A stretch of 41,697 nt of DNA from Acidimicrobiales bacterium AG-414-N20. GTDB lineage: Bacteria; Actinomycetota; Acidimicrobiia; Acidimicrobiales; MedAcidi-G1. The notes under the pieces are model-generated. The model did not search any database. It was not told the origin of the DNA and saw only the letters and a program-made list of their open reading frames with translations. Location: contig QCLO01000015.1 of NCBI GenBank assembly GCA_003214465.1, positions 1 through 41,697 of the forward strand, written 5' to 3'. Made by a program: the position numbers and the translations under genes. Shown here in pieces: positions 8,230 through 15,693 of this stretch (the first letter of the stretch is position 1; each line of letters opens with the position of its first letter).

Positions 8230-8990
8230 GTCTTTTCCCCTTTCGCTTCTGATTCGAAAAAACTGTATGCCAGATTTGCTGCTTCCTGTTCAGCTTTCTT
8301 TTTAGAGGTTCCGTAAGTTGGACCGAAGCTATAGCTACCTATCTCGACTATCGCACAAAAACGTTTTTCATGGTCGGGCCCGTCAGAATCAACTAAATAA
8401 ATTGGTGCTGGTTCTGATATTTGCACTGTTAGCTCCTGCAGTCGGGTTTTATAGTCAGTAAAACCGGGTTCCAATGATGTCAAACCAATCTTCTCTGAAA
8501 ATAATTTTTCAACTACCGACTTTGCACTTTCTATTCCTCCATCTAAGAAAACTGCCCCTAAAAGTGCTTCTAAAGAATCAGCTAGAATTGATTCTTTTTC
8601 TCTTCCCTGTGCTAGCTCTTCACCGACTCCTAAAGCGAGAACATCGCCTAAATGGATCTCTTGGGCAACTTCAGATAGAGCTTGTGAACTGACCACGCCA
8701 GATCTAATTTTTGCGAGGTCCCCTTCTGGTTTTTTTGGATAGTTTTCGAAAACATTTTTTGCTACCAGTAAACCCAAGACAGCGTCTCCCAGAAATTCGA
8801 GGCGTTCATTAGAATCTCCCTCATTTTCCGAACACCAAGATCTATGTCTTAGGGCGATAGACAAAATCTCAAGATCTTTAAATTCGTAGCCGATTCCTTC
8901 TTCGAGTTTCAGTCGAGTCTCTTTTTCAAGGACTGGCTGTTTCCCGAGTTCCGGATTAATCGAAACGAGAGACGACATAGTCAACGGCAT
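8226..8990 (-). CDS. rnc: Ribonuclease III
   Basis: Double-stranded-RNA endonuclease for rRNA and mRNA processing, 254 aa. The RNase III domain has the signature ERLEFLGDAVLGLL (62-75) with E65 and D69, and the second metal-binding pair D138 and E141 in ADSLEALLGAVFLDGG. A double-stranded-RNA-binding domain occupies about 175-248 (GTSKKKAEQEAANLAY). The ATG at 8990 is preceded by AGGA at a suitable distance, so its first 35 bases overlap the end of acpP in another frame; an ATG four codons later would still overlap. It also overlaps the start of the Fpg-like gene by four bases. Translation is probably coupled along acpP-rnc-Fpg-like. Confidence 0.95.
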   Translation of the reverse strand: MPLTMSSLVSINPELGKQPVLEKETRLKLEEGIGYEFKDLEILSIALRHRSWCSENEGDSNERLEFLGDAVLGLLVAKNVFENYPKKPEGDLAKIRSGVVSSQALSEVAQEIHLGDVLALGVGEELAQGREKESILADSLEALLGAVFLDGGIESAKSVVEKLFSEKIGLTSLEPGFTDYKTRLQELTVQISEPAPIYLVDSDGPDHEKRFCAIVEIGSYSFGPTYGTSKKKAEQEAANLAYSFFESEAKGEKT

Positions 8991-9246
8991 CTCGCACTGT
9001 CCTAAGGTCTTCTAGATCGTCATCGTCGATCCTGAAACCAGAAGAGCGTTCGCTTAATTCTTCTTCTAGAGCTTCTACCAGTTCGATTAAAGCAAGCGAA
9101 TCTGCTCCGAGGTCATCAGCAAATGAAGCACCTTCTGCGATGCCAGCAGGATCTATTTCAAGAATATCTGCTAAACGTTCTCTCACAAGGTCTAAGACCT
9201 CGTCGCGCTCTATTGGGGCGCCTTCCATATGGGTTTCTGCAGGCAA
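8956..9246 (-). CDS. acpP: Acyl carrier protein
   Basis: Acidic four-helix carrier protein, 96 aa, that holds growing fatty acids on a phosphopantetheine arm. The attachment serine is S50 in the ADDLGADSLALIEL motif. It is somewhat longer than a typical ACP because of an N-terminal extension of about ten residues and an acidic insertion (ERSSGFRIDDDD) before the last helix. The start is TTG with a strong AAGGAG five to six bases upstream, which decides it over the internal ATG at codon 7. It follows plsX by about 100 bases and overlaps rnc by 35 bases, the conserved plsX-acpP-rnc order. Confidence 0.93.
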   Translation of the reverse strand: MPAETHMEGAPIERDEVLDLVRERLADILEIDPAGIAEGASFADDLGADSLALIELVEALEEELSERSSGFRIDDDDLEDLRTVRDAVDYVVSRFD

Positions 9247-9264
9247 AAGAACTCCTTGTTTTTG

Positions 9265-9283
9265 GCTGGAAATTTTCTCCAGC
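9265..9283 (-). promoter_or_regulatory. Leader hairpin upstream of acpP
   Basis: A 6-bp perfect stem (GCTGGA/TCCAGC) with a 7-base loop lies a few bases upstream of the acpP ribosome-binding site. A TTGACA-like sequence is found further upstream (9304-9309) but without a good -10 box. It could be an operator or an RNA control element. Weak evidence. Confidence 0.22.
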
Positions 9284-9351
9284 GTGCACTCATCCTAGCC
9301 GAGTGTCAAGTTTTAGGCTTAAGGGGCTAAATATATTGAAACATATTCAAA

Positions 9352-10326
9352 CTAGTTGAAAGATGTTCTTAAACTTTCGACTATTTTTGCTTCATCCATC
9401 TCCGCGGCGACTTTTATAGCATTTTCAATAGCCAAAGCTCCTGAAGAACCGTGGCTAATTATGCAGACCCCTTTAACTCCAAGAAGCATCGCTCCTCCAT
9501 ATGTGTCTGGGTGAAAGAGTTTAAGTAGCTCATCAAGTTCCGGTCCTAAGATTTCCAAAGCCGACGTTGCTTCTGGCCGAGTAGACATTTTTTCTAACAT
9601 TGTTGAAAAAAACGTCTTCATGGTTCCTTCAATTGTTTTTAAAGCGACATTGCCTGTAAAACCATCCGTTACTGCTACATCAACAACATTTGTGAGTAGA
9701 TCCCTTCCTTCTATATTCCCTATAAAAGATCCTCCGTTGAACTGCGCAGTTGAGAAACTATCGAAAGATTCTTTAATTAAGGGGCTGCCTTTCCCTGGTT
9801 CTTCACCAATTGAAAGTAGAGCTACTCGTGGTTCTTTTATGCCGAGTCTGTGCTGTGCAAAAACTGCACCCATTTGACCGAATTGAAGCAACCATTCTGA
9901 GTTGCACTCGGAATTAGCCCCAGAATCCAAAAGAACAGTTGGCGTTCCACCAGGTGACGGCAATAGGGTGGCAATCGCCGGTCTAGCAATATTTTTTATA
10001 CGACCCATTCTTAATAATGCACTAGCCATTGTTGCTCCGGTATTCCCAGCGCTGACCATCGCAGAAGCCACTCCATCTCTTACTGCTTCGGCAGCTCTCA
10101 CCAGAGAAGAGTCTTTCATTTGTCGGACGCTTGACCCAGGCTCAGCATCCATTTCGATAATTTCTGATGCTGGCAAAATGGGTATTTCCGTCATTGTTTC
10201 TAACACTTCAGGTTTTCCTACTAATAAAACAGGAATTCCATGGTTATCGATAGCTTTTTGGGCACCGGCGATTATTTCGTGCGGAGCATTGTCACCGCCC
10301 ATAGCGTCGACTGCGACAGGTAGCAA
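9352..10326 (-). CDS. plsX: Phosphate acyltransferase PlsX
   Basis: Converts acyl-ACP and phosphate to acyl phosphate, the donor for PlsY in membrane phospholipid synthesis. 324 aa, normal length. The N-terminus LPVAVDAMGGDNAP is diagnostic. Other conserved segments include GNTGA near residue 95, VLLDSGANSEC, the EEPGKG segment and DGFTGNVALK. The start is TTG with AAGGA seven bases upstream. It lies between rpmF and acpP, the standard rpmF-plsX-acpP fatty acid cluster, so lipid and ribosome synthesis are probably co-regulated here. No fatty acid synthase gene other than acpP is in view. Confidence 0.96.
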   Translation of the reverse strand: MLPVAVDAMGGDNAPHEIIAGAQKAIDNHGIPVLLVGKPEVLETMTEIPILPASEIIEMDAEPGSSVRQMKDSSLVRAAEAVRDGVASAMVSAGNTGATMASALLRMGRIKNIARPAIATLLPSPGGTPTVLLDSGANSECNSEWLLQFGQMGAVFAQHRLGIKEPRVALLSIGEEPGKGSPLIKESFDSFSTAQFNGGSFIGNIEGRDLLTNVVDVAVTDGFTGNVALKTIEGTMKTFFSTMLEKMSTRPEATSALEILGPELDELLKLFHPDTYGGAMLLGVKGVCIISHGSSGALAIENAIKVAAEMDEAKIVESLRTSFN

Positions 10327-10386
10327 TTTAGATTCCTTTAACCTTTTATTAAACGTTTTGTAAAACCGTGATCAAATTCACAATTT

Positions 10387-10566
10387 TCAATCAACGTCAA
10401 TGACCTGTCTTCCGGCGTACCAGCCGCAATTAGAACAGATCCGATGGGGTCTTTTAATAGCTCCGCAGCGCGGGCAAGTGCTCCGAGCTGCTTGTCCTAT
10501 AGGCCAAGCTGATGCTCTTCTGCTTCTACCTTTTGCCTTTGAAGTTTTTTTCTTTGGGACAGCCAT
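10387..10566 (-). CDS. rpmF: 50S ribosomal protein L32
   Basis: Large-subunit ribosomal protein L32, 59 aa, encoded by 60 codons. The translation begins MAVPKKKTSKAKGRSRRAS and contains two CxxC pairs (CPRC and CSNC), so this is the zinc-binding form. It is positioned between DUF177 and plsX as in most bacteria. AAGGA lies about nine bases before the ATG. A hairpin precedes it at 10592-10614. The short tail ending RQVIDVD is ordinary for the family. Confidence 0.95.
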   Translation of the reverse strand: MAVPKKKTSKAKGRSRRASAWPIGQAARSTCPRCGAIKRPHRICSNCGWYAGRQVIDVD

Positions 10567-10591
10567 TACTGCTTTTCCTTGAGTTTGGTAT

Positions 10592-10614
10592 TTTGCTCTA
10601 CCTTTGGGAGCAAA
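10592..10614 (-). promoter_or_regulatory. Hairpin in the rpmF leader
   Basis: Perfect 7-bp inverted repeat TTTGCTC/GAGCAAA with a 9-base loop, located between the DUF177 stop and the rpmF ribosome-binding site. It is not followed by a T run on the minus strand, so it is not a typical terminator. It may mark a processing site or translational control of L32. Structural observation only. Confidence 0.3.
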
Positions 10615-10682
10615 CTAAGGCTAGCGCAACCGTGAGTGAACTGACACCAGATTCAGGATTCTATTAGGTTCCTTTGACCTGT

Positions 10683-11222
10683 TTATTCCTTCAAACGGTC
10701 TAGAACTGCCCAACGTGGGTCACCTTTTTCTTCATTTTGTGAGTTTCCTCCATTTTCTGTTACCGGAAACTTCTCGGGTTCAGAACCTTGGCAAGAAGAG
10801 TCGCACAACGGAGATAAGGGCAAAGCCAAAAGAACAGCGTCTCTCACCAGAGGCTCCAGATTCAGATCCAATTCATCGAAAAAATAAAAGTCTGCTTTCT
10901 CGCTTACTTCAATTTCTTGGTTATCAAATGTTTTTTCTTCTTCGACAAAACTTTCGTTTACATTCAATTCCAATTCCCCCTGAACTGGTTCAAGACATCT
11001 ACGACACTCTCCGGTCCACTCTGCTAGAAGCGTTCCTTGTGCGTTGACTTTATTTCCGTCAGGAATCAGTTGGATATTGACTTCGACTCTCCCATCATTG
11101 ATCTTTGAAAGGCCTATTTGCAGGTCAGTAAGCGAAGTTGTAAGAGAAATTTCTCTTGGTTTTTCGCCGCCTCGTCGAACAGTTGCTAAAGCTATTCGCA
11201 GATTTTCTATTTCAGTGTCCAC
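10683..11222 (-). CDS. yceD: DUF177 (YceD) family protein
   Basis: 179 aa protein of the DUF177/YceD family, encoded next to rpmF in most bacteria. Family work in other organisms links it to 23S rRNA accumulation; the exact reaction is unknown. A central GECRRCLEP motif is the family hallmark, followed by an acidic stretch and LEPLVRDAVLLALPLSPLC, with a further cysteine-containing CDSSC segment. The start is GTG, overlapping the stop of the preceding gene (TAGTG), so translation is probably coupled. It sits between the SepIVA-like gene and rpmF, the same neighbourhood as in mycobacteria. Confidence 0.88.
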   Translation of the reverse strand: MDTEIENLRIALATVRRGGEKPREISLTTSLTDLQIGLSKINDGRVEVNIQLIPDGNKVNAQGTLLAEWTGECRRCLEPVQGELELNVNESFVEEEKTFDNQEIEVSEKADFYFFDELDLNLEPLVRDAVLLALPLSPLCDSSCQGSEPEKFPVTENGGNSQNEEKGDPRWAVLDRLKE

Positions 11223-11830
11223 TAGAGGTCAGTGTCATCTTGGTCAAAAAGAAAAGCTTCCGTTTGTTGGCTTGATGGGCCTTTAGTTTCTATTTCTTCT
11301 GCCATCATTTTCTCTTTTTCTCTGTCTAGCTCTGTCTCTTGAAGGCGAAGACGGCCGGCTGTAACGGTATCTTTTGTAGTCGCCAAGATTCTCTCAAAAT
11401 TGCCGAGTTTCTGGTCACAATATTCTTCTGTTTGTCTTCGCATTCGGATAGTTTCTTCTCGTGCAGCTTCGATCATTTGGCGTGCTCGCGTTTCAGCGTT
11501 TCTAACGACTTCGGTTCTCTGCACAAGTCTTTCTGCTCTTGCTCTGGCTAGTTCGAGTATTTCATCACCTTCGCGTCTCACTTTTGTTAAAAACTCTTCC
11601 CTTTCCTTTAAGAGCCACCTTGCCGCTCTTACCTCTTCGGGAAGCCTTGATATGGCTTCGTCGACCATTGCTAAAAGTTCTTCCTGATTGACCATCGATG
11701 AGGAAGATAATGGCATTGGTCTAGCTGAAGCCACGAGATCTCTTATCTGTCGGAAGATGGCTTCTACTTGAGGCGGTCTATACGGATCCGGAGTTGTTGG
11801 TGTGGGTTCGGGAAAAACTGAGTCGTTCAA
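11222..11830 (-). CDS. DivIVA-like coiled-coil protein, SepIVA positional equivalent
   Basis: 202 aa soluble, highly charged protein. A proline-rich N-terminus (PEPTPTTPDPYRPP) precedes a helix and then a long Arg/Glu-rich coiled coil at about 60-180. The C-terminus is acidic. No membrane segment or catalytic motif is visible. In mycobacteria the gene just before DUF177 and rnc encodes SepIVA, a DivIVA-domain septation factor. Gene order and coiled-coil character suggest the same role here, but sequence identity cannot be judged by eye, and an ATP synthase b-subunit-like resemblance is generic. The start is TTG with GGAAAG eight bases upstream, two bases after the coaD stop. Confidence 0.65.
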   Translation of the reverse strand: MNDSVFPEPTPTTPDPYRPPQVEAIFRQIRDLVASARPMPLSSSSMVNQEELLAMVDEAISRLPEEVRAARWLLKEREEFLTKVRREGDEILELARARAERLVQRTEVVRNAETRARQMIEAAREETIRMRRQTEEYCDQKLGNFERILATTKDTVTAGRLRLQETELDREKEKMMAEEIETKGPSSQQTEAFLFDQDDTDL

Positions 11831-11832
11831 AA

Positions 11833-12306
11833 TCAGAACTTTCCTTCTAAGTGTTTTTGCACTAGCTCAGGAACCATCTGGGACACATCGCCGCCAAGCC
11901 TTATAACTTCACGAATAAGTCTTGAAGCTAAAAACGAACTTCGTGAAGCTGAAGGTAGGAATAGGGTTTGAACGCCGGAAAGAGCGGTGTTCATTTGAGC
12001 CATTTGTAATTCGGATTCAAAATCAGAAACGGCTCTAAGTCCTTTTATTATAAAATCGGCTCCTACCTCTGTTGCTAAATCGACTACCAGCCCATTGAAC
12101 TTTGTGGTCCGAACATTTGGAAGGTGTTTAAGGCTCTCTCCTATCAAAAACATTCGTTCTTCCAGGTCGAACAATCCATCACCCTTTGATGGGTTCACTA
12201 AAGCAGCAACAACCACCTCATCGAAGAGGTCGGAAGCTATTTCTGCAAGTTCAACATGTCCATTGTGTATTGGGTCAAAAGATCCTGGATATAAGACGCA
12301 AGCCAT
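11833..12306 (-). CDS. coaD: Phosphopantetheine adenylyltransferase
   Basis: Penultimate step of coenzyme A synthesis: 4'-phosphopantetheine plus ATP gives dephospho-CoA. 157 aa from the chosen start. The nucleotidyltransferase motif is PGSFDPIHNGHVELA near the N-terminus; the substrate loop IIKGLRAVSDFESE is conserved. I chose the ATG at 12306 because AGGGGG lies ten bases upstream and the protein then begins MACVLYPGSFDP, as in the family. An upstream ATG at 12327 has no ribosome-binding site and would overlap a palindrome. It follows rsmD, a common pairing. CoA supply ties in with acpP and plsX downstream. Confidence 0.95.
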   Translation of the reverse strand: MACVLYPGSFDPIHNGHVELAEIASDLFDEVVVAALVNPSKGDGLFDLEERMFLIGESLKHLPNVRTTKFNGLVVDLATEVGADFIIKGLRAVSDFESELQMAQMNTALSGVQTLFLPSASRSSFLASRLIREVIRLGGDVSQMVPELVQKHLEGKF

Positions 12307-12321
12307 TTTTAATAAACCCCC

Positions 12322-12336
12322 TGGCATTTAATGCCA
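12322..12336. repeat. Perfect palindrome upstream of coaD
   Basis: TGGCATT-T-AATGCCA, two perfect 7-base arms with a single central base, in the short gap between the rsmD stop and the coaD ribosome-binding site. The symmetry suits a dimeric repressor. As RNA it would form a six-pair stem with a three-base loop. No T run follows, so it is not a typical terminator. Role unknown. Confidence 0.4.
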
Positions 12337-12366
12337 AATCGTTGACTAAAAGCTAATAGGTACATT

Positions 12367-12894
12367 TTATTTTGGGTCGATTACTACTACTACGCTACTC
12401 CCATACTGGCGTATGGAGTCAACATGCCACTTAGGACCTGGGTCTATTTCTCTATTTGATTCAATTACTGCGATTCCTGGTCGTTTTTGAAGGAGTGTGT
12501 CTAGCAGTTCAGCCCAATTTTCAAAGCCGTAGGGTGGGTCTAAAAGTACCAGATCTGCAGATTTAGAGCTTTTTTGCAACCAGTCCAGTGAATCTCCTTT
12601 GATAATCTCTGAATTTTTTTCGAATCCTGCTTTTTTTAAGTTTTCTTTCACTAGTTCTAAACTTTCAGATGATTCGTCAACAAACGTCGCTTTTTTAGCC
12701 CCTCTTGAAAGAGCTTCAATACCTAAAGAACCTGTGCCAGCAAAAAGGTCAAGAACTTCAGCTCCTTCGATTGCGGATCGACTATGCAAGGAATTAAAAA
12801 CTGCTTCTTTAACTCTGTCAGAAGTAGGTCTTATATCTACACCTTTTGGAGCTGACAGACGTATACCTCCCGCTTTTCCAGCCACTACCCTCAT
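12367..12894 (-). CDS. rsmD: 16S rRNA (guanine(966)-N(2))-methyltransferase
   Basis: SAM-dependent methyltransferase acting on G966 of 16S rRNA, 175 aa. The N-terminal MRVVAGKAGGIRL and RPTSDRVKEAVFNSL segments are diagnostic of RsmD. SAM-binding motif I is VLDLFAGTGSLGIEAL, and the catalytic motif IV is LLDPPYGF. The start ATG has no clear ribosome-binding site. It lies between a GNAT gene and coaD, the usual rsmD-coaD pairing. Confidence 0.95.
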   Translation of the reverse strand: MRVVAGKAGGIRLSAPKGVDIRPTSDRVKEAVFNSLHSRSAIEGAEVLDLFAGTGSLGIEALSRGAKKATFVDESSESLELVKENLKKAGFEKNSEIIKGDSLDWLQKSSKSADLVLLDPPYGFENWAELLDTLLQKRPGIAVIESNREIDPGPKWHVDSIRQYGSSVVVVIDPK

Positions 12895-12939
12895 GTTTCA
12901 GACTTCAAAAAATTTAGGTACAAGTTAGATCTTCTTTCT

Positions 12940-13548
12940 TTATTCAAATAAAGGGTCTCTCCACATTAGTGGAACTATTGGACCATTCTTCAAAGTGACT
13001 TCACCGGTGACTTTAAAACCGTGCTTTTCATACAGAGATACATTTTCAGGATTACTAGATTCCAAGTAAGCGGGTATTTTCTCCTCGTCACAAATTTTTG
13101 TAATTGCTGATATCAAGAGTGACGCTAAGCCTTTACCACGCTCTTCGGGTCGTGTTCCTATAAAAGCTAAATACCAATGTGGTGTTTTAGGCTTGGCTTC
13201 GAACAGAGGATTCAAATTTAGAAGTCGATCAGTTATCCACTGCTCCCCTAGCACAGCAACTGCGGCAGCGATAGCTCCTGAGTAAGAAGAATCATTTTCA
13301 GAATTTTTTTCAGGTTTCTCCCATAGAGCAGCAGCAAGTTTTTCATATCCCGAAGGAAGTAGCAGCACGTCAGTGTCGGGTCTAGACGCCAGACGGTTTG
13401 CAAAAAAAGCTGACTGCAACAGAGGTCTGTGTTCTTCGTCTTCAAACAAATATGAGAGGACCGGGTCTTCCAGAAACGCCTCCGTCAGCGAAGCCGTTGC
13501 GTCTGGGTATTGCTTGGGGTCCGCGACACAGGTTTCAGAGTTATCCAT
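12940..13548 (-). CDS. GNAT family N-acetyltransferase
   Basis: 202 aa acetyltransferase of the GNAT superfamily. The acetyl-CoA-binding motif is RPEERGKGLASLLI in the C-terminal half, followed by a typical YLESSNPENVSLYEKHGFKV beta-bulge region. The N-terminal half matches the layout of uncharacterised actinobacterial GNAT proteins (TEAFLEDPVLSYLF). The substrate is unknown. I chose the ATG at 13548, with AGGAAG seven bases upstream; a longer frame to 13596 would run into recG. It is inserted between recG and rsmD and appears to be part of the same transcript. Confidence 0.85.
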   Translation of the reverse strand: MDNSETCVADPKQYPDATASLTEAFLEDPVLSYLFEDEEHRPLLQSAFFANRLASRPDTDVLLLPSGYEKLAAALWEKPEKNSENDSSYSGAIAAAVAVLGEQWITDRLLNLNPLFEAKPKTPHWYLAFIGTRPEERGKGLASLLISAITKICDEEKIPAYLESSNPENVSLYEKHGFKVTGEVTLKNGPIVPLMWRDPLFE

Positions 13549-13561
13549 TAGCGTCTTCCTT

Positions 13562-15685
13562 TCATGACTTAAGAAGATAGTCTGCCTCAGATTCACCTAA
13601 AAAAAGAGTCACTTCTTCAGCTAGTTCTTTGATGGAAGCAAGATCTCGTTCCATGAGAATCTCTGAGGCTTCTGTTCTTGCGATTTCAACCCATTCTTTG
13701 TCTCGGCGGAGCGAAGCCAAACGTAGGTCATTTCGTCCTTTCTGCCTTTCCCCCATCACGGTTCCTTCGCCTCTTAGTTCAAGATCCACTTCAGCCAGTT
13801 CAAAGCCGTCGGTAGTGCGGACCATTGCTTTTATTCTCTCTTCCGCTTCTTTTGTTGTTGCGTCACCCACTAAGAGACATTGACTTGGGTGCTCGCCTCT
13901 CCCCACTCGCCCGCGGAGTTGATGAAGTTGAGCTATCCCGAAGCGGGCGGCATCCAAAATGACCACAATCGAGGCGTTCGGCACATCAACGCCCACCTCT
14001 ATGACAGTGGTCGCCACCAACACATCGATTTTTCCTGACCTGAAAGAACTCATTGTTTCTTCTTTTTTATCTTTGTCCAGTCGCCCGTGTAGCAATCCCA
14101 GTTCTAGACCTCTTAAAGGACCGTCGCTTAAATCTTTATAAACCTCTTCTGCTGAATGAACTTCCAGCTTTTCAGAATCTTCTATTAGTGGGCAAACAAC
14201 ATAAGCTTGACGGCCACTTTTTACCTCTTCTTTCACAGCCTCCCAAACCTTTGCATTATCGGCTTCCCAACTCGTGACTATAGGTATGCGCCCTGGAGGT
14301 AATTCATCCAAGAGCGACACATCGAGGTCGCCATAAACGGTCATTGCAGCAGTTCGAGGTATCGGAGTTGCAGTCATTACTAAAACATCAGGCACTCTTC
14401 CATCTGTGTTTTTTTCTTTTAAAGATGCGCGCTGTTCAACCCCGAATCTGTGTTGTTCATCTATCACTACAGCTCCTAAAGAATTAAAGGAAACACTTTC
14501 TTGTATCAACGAATGAGTTCCGATGATGAAGTCGACTGTTCCTTCTTCAAGTCCACGATTTATTCTTTTTCGGTCGACTGAAGATGTCCGATTTGTTAAA
14601 AGATCAACTTGCAAAGGTCTATCTCCGAGAAGTGTGGTTGAATCTTCAACTATTAGGTCGCCTAAAAATTTTGAAATACCTAAATAGTGCTGTTCTGCGA
14701 GTACTTCTGTAGGTGCCATAAGAGCACCTTGATGGCCTCCCTGCACGGCTTTTAGAAGTGTAAAAACAGCTATGATAGTTTTCCCTGATCCTACGTCTCC
14801 TTGGAGTAATCGATGCATCGGTATTTCTTTTTGCAAATCTTTACGTATTTCATCCATGACTCTTTTTTGAGAGTCCGTTAACTCGAAAGAAAGATTTTTC
14901 AAAAAAATCTCCGTCAAGTTCTCTTCCTTCGAATGGTTAATTCCGATTGATGTTTTTTCTATCATTTTTTTTCGCTGCAACAATTCAAGTTGAATCCTGA
15001 AAAGCTCATCGAATACAAGCCTTCTTCTTGCCTCGGCTACTTCATTCATTGAATCAGGTCGATGTATCCCCTTGTAGGCGGCTGAACGATCAACCAACCT
15101 ATATTTTTTACGAATTTCTGAAGGGACGGGGTCTGCAAACCCTCTTACTTTCATAACTCTTCTAAGAGCTTCAGCAACTAGTCGATCAACATCCCAGCTG
15201 TGTAGTTTTGCAACTCCTGACTGAGGGTAGACCGCTACAATCCTGCCGGTTTTGTCGCCGACAAGATCAACAATTGGATTGGTCATCTGTAGTTGCCCCT
15301 GATAAACATCTGCTTTGCCGAAAACAACAGCGTCTCTACCCTGATTTAGTTGTTTTTCTCGCCATGGCTGATTAAAGAAAACCAACCTCAAGGAACCAGT
15401 TGAATCTGCAGCAGTAACTTCGACTAGAGTCTTTCTGGAGCGCATTCGCCGGCTTCTAACTTTTTCGATATTGACGAGAACCATCCCTTCTTCACCTGAT
15501 TGAAGAGAATCTACGGTCGCTTCTTTGCTTCGATCTATATAACGACGTGGATAATAACTGATCAAATCAAGAATCGTATTTATACCCACTTTGCTTAAAG
15601 ATGCAGAAGTTTGTTCCCCGACACCATGAAGATCGGTTAAAGGACGGCCCTCTAACTCTTTTAGAGTGACGCCGGGATCCGACAC
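13562..15685 (-). CDS. recG: ATP-dependent DNA helicase RecG
   Basis: Branch-migrating helicase that remodels stalled forks and Holliday junctions, 707 aa. An N-terminal HhH-like segment (PLTDLHGVGEQTSASLSKVG) and OB-fold wedge domain (about 60-160) precede the motor. Walker A is GDVGSGKT (296-303), motif II is DEQH, motif III is VMTATPIPRT, and motif VI is HQLRGRVGRGE. Length and motifs are normal. The start is GTG, 8 bases after the stop of the FakA-like gene. The pairing of a DAK2 kinase gene with recG is common in Gram-positive bacteria. Confidence 0.96.
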   Translation of the reverse strand: MSDPGVTLKELEGRPLTDLHGVGEQTSASLSKVGINTILDLISYYPRRYIDRSKEATVDSLQSGEEGMVLVNIEKVRSRRMRSRKTLVEVTAADSTGSLRLVFFNQPWREKQLNQGRDAVVFGKADVYQGQLQMTNPIVDLVGDKTGRIVAVYPQSGVAKLHSWDVDRLVAEALRRVMKVRGFADPVPSEIRKKYRLVDRSAAYKGIHRPDSMNEVAEARRRLVFDELFRIQLELLQRKKMIEKTSIGINHSKEENLTEIFLKNLSFELTDSQKRVMDEIRKDLQKEIPMHRLLQGDVGSGKTIIAVFTLLKAVQGGHQGALMAPTEVLAEQHYLGISKFLGDLIVEDSTTLLGDRPLQVDLLTNRTSSVDRKRINRGLEEGTVDFIIGTHSLIQESVSFNSLGAVVIDEQHRFGVEQRASLKEKNTDGRVPDVLVMTATPIPRTAAMTVYGDLDVSLLDELPPGRIPIVTSWEADNAKVWEAVKEEVKSGRQAYVVCPLIEDSEKLEVHSAEEVYKDLSDGPLRGLELGLLHGRLDKDKKEETMSSFRSGKIDVLVATTVIEVGVDVPNASIVVILDAARFGIAQLHQLRGRVGRGEHPSQCLLVGDATTKEAEERIKAMVRTTDGFELAEVDLELRGEGTVMGERQKGRNDLRLASLRRDKEWVEIARTEASEILMERDLASIKELAEEVTLFLGESEADYLLKS

Positions 15686-15693
15686 CTAACCAC

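Noticed and set aside
9281-9309. TTGACA upstream of acpP as a full promoter
   Set aside because: No acceptable -10 box at 16-18 bases; mentioned only as context.
12307-12327. Upstream ATG extending coaD by seven residues
   Set aside because: No ribosome-binding site, overlaps the palindrome, and the family N-terminus matches the downstream ATG with AGGGGG.
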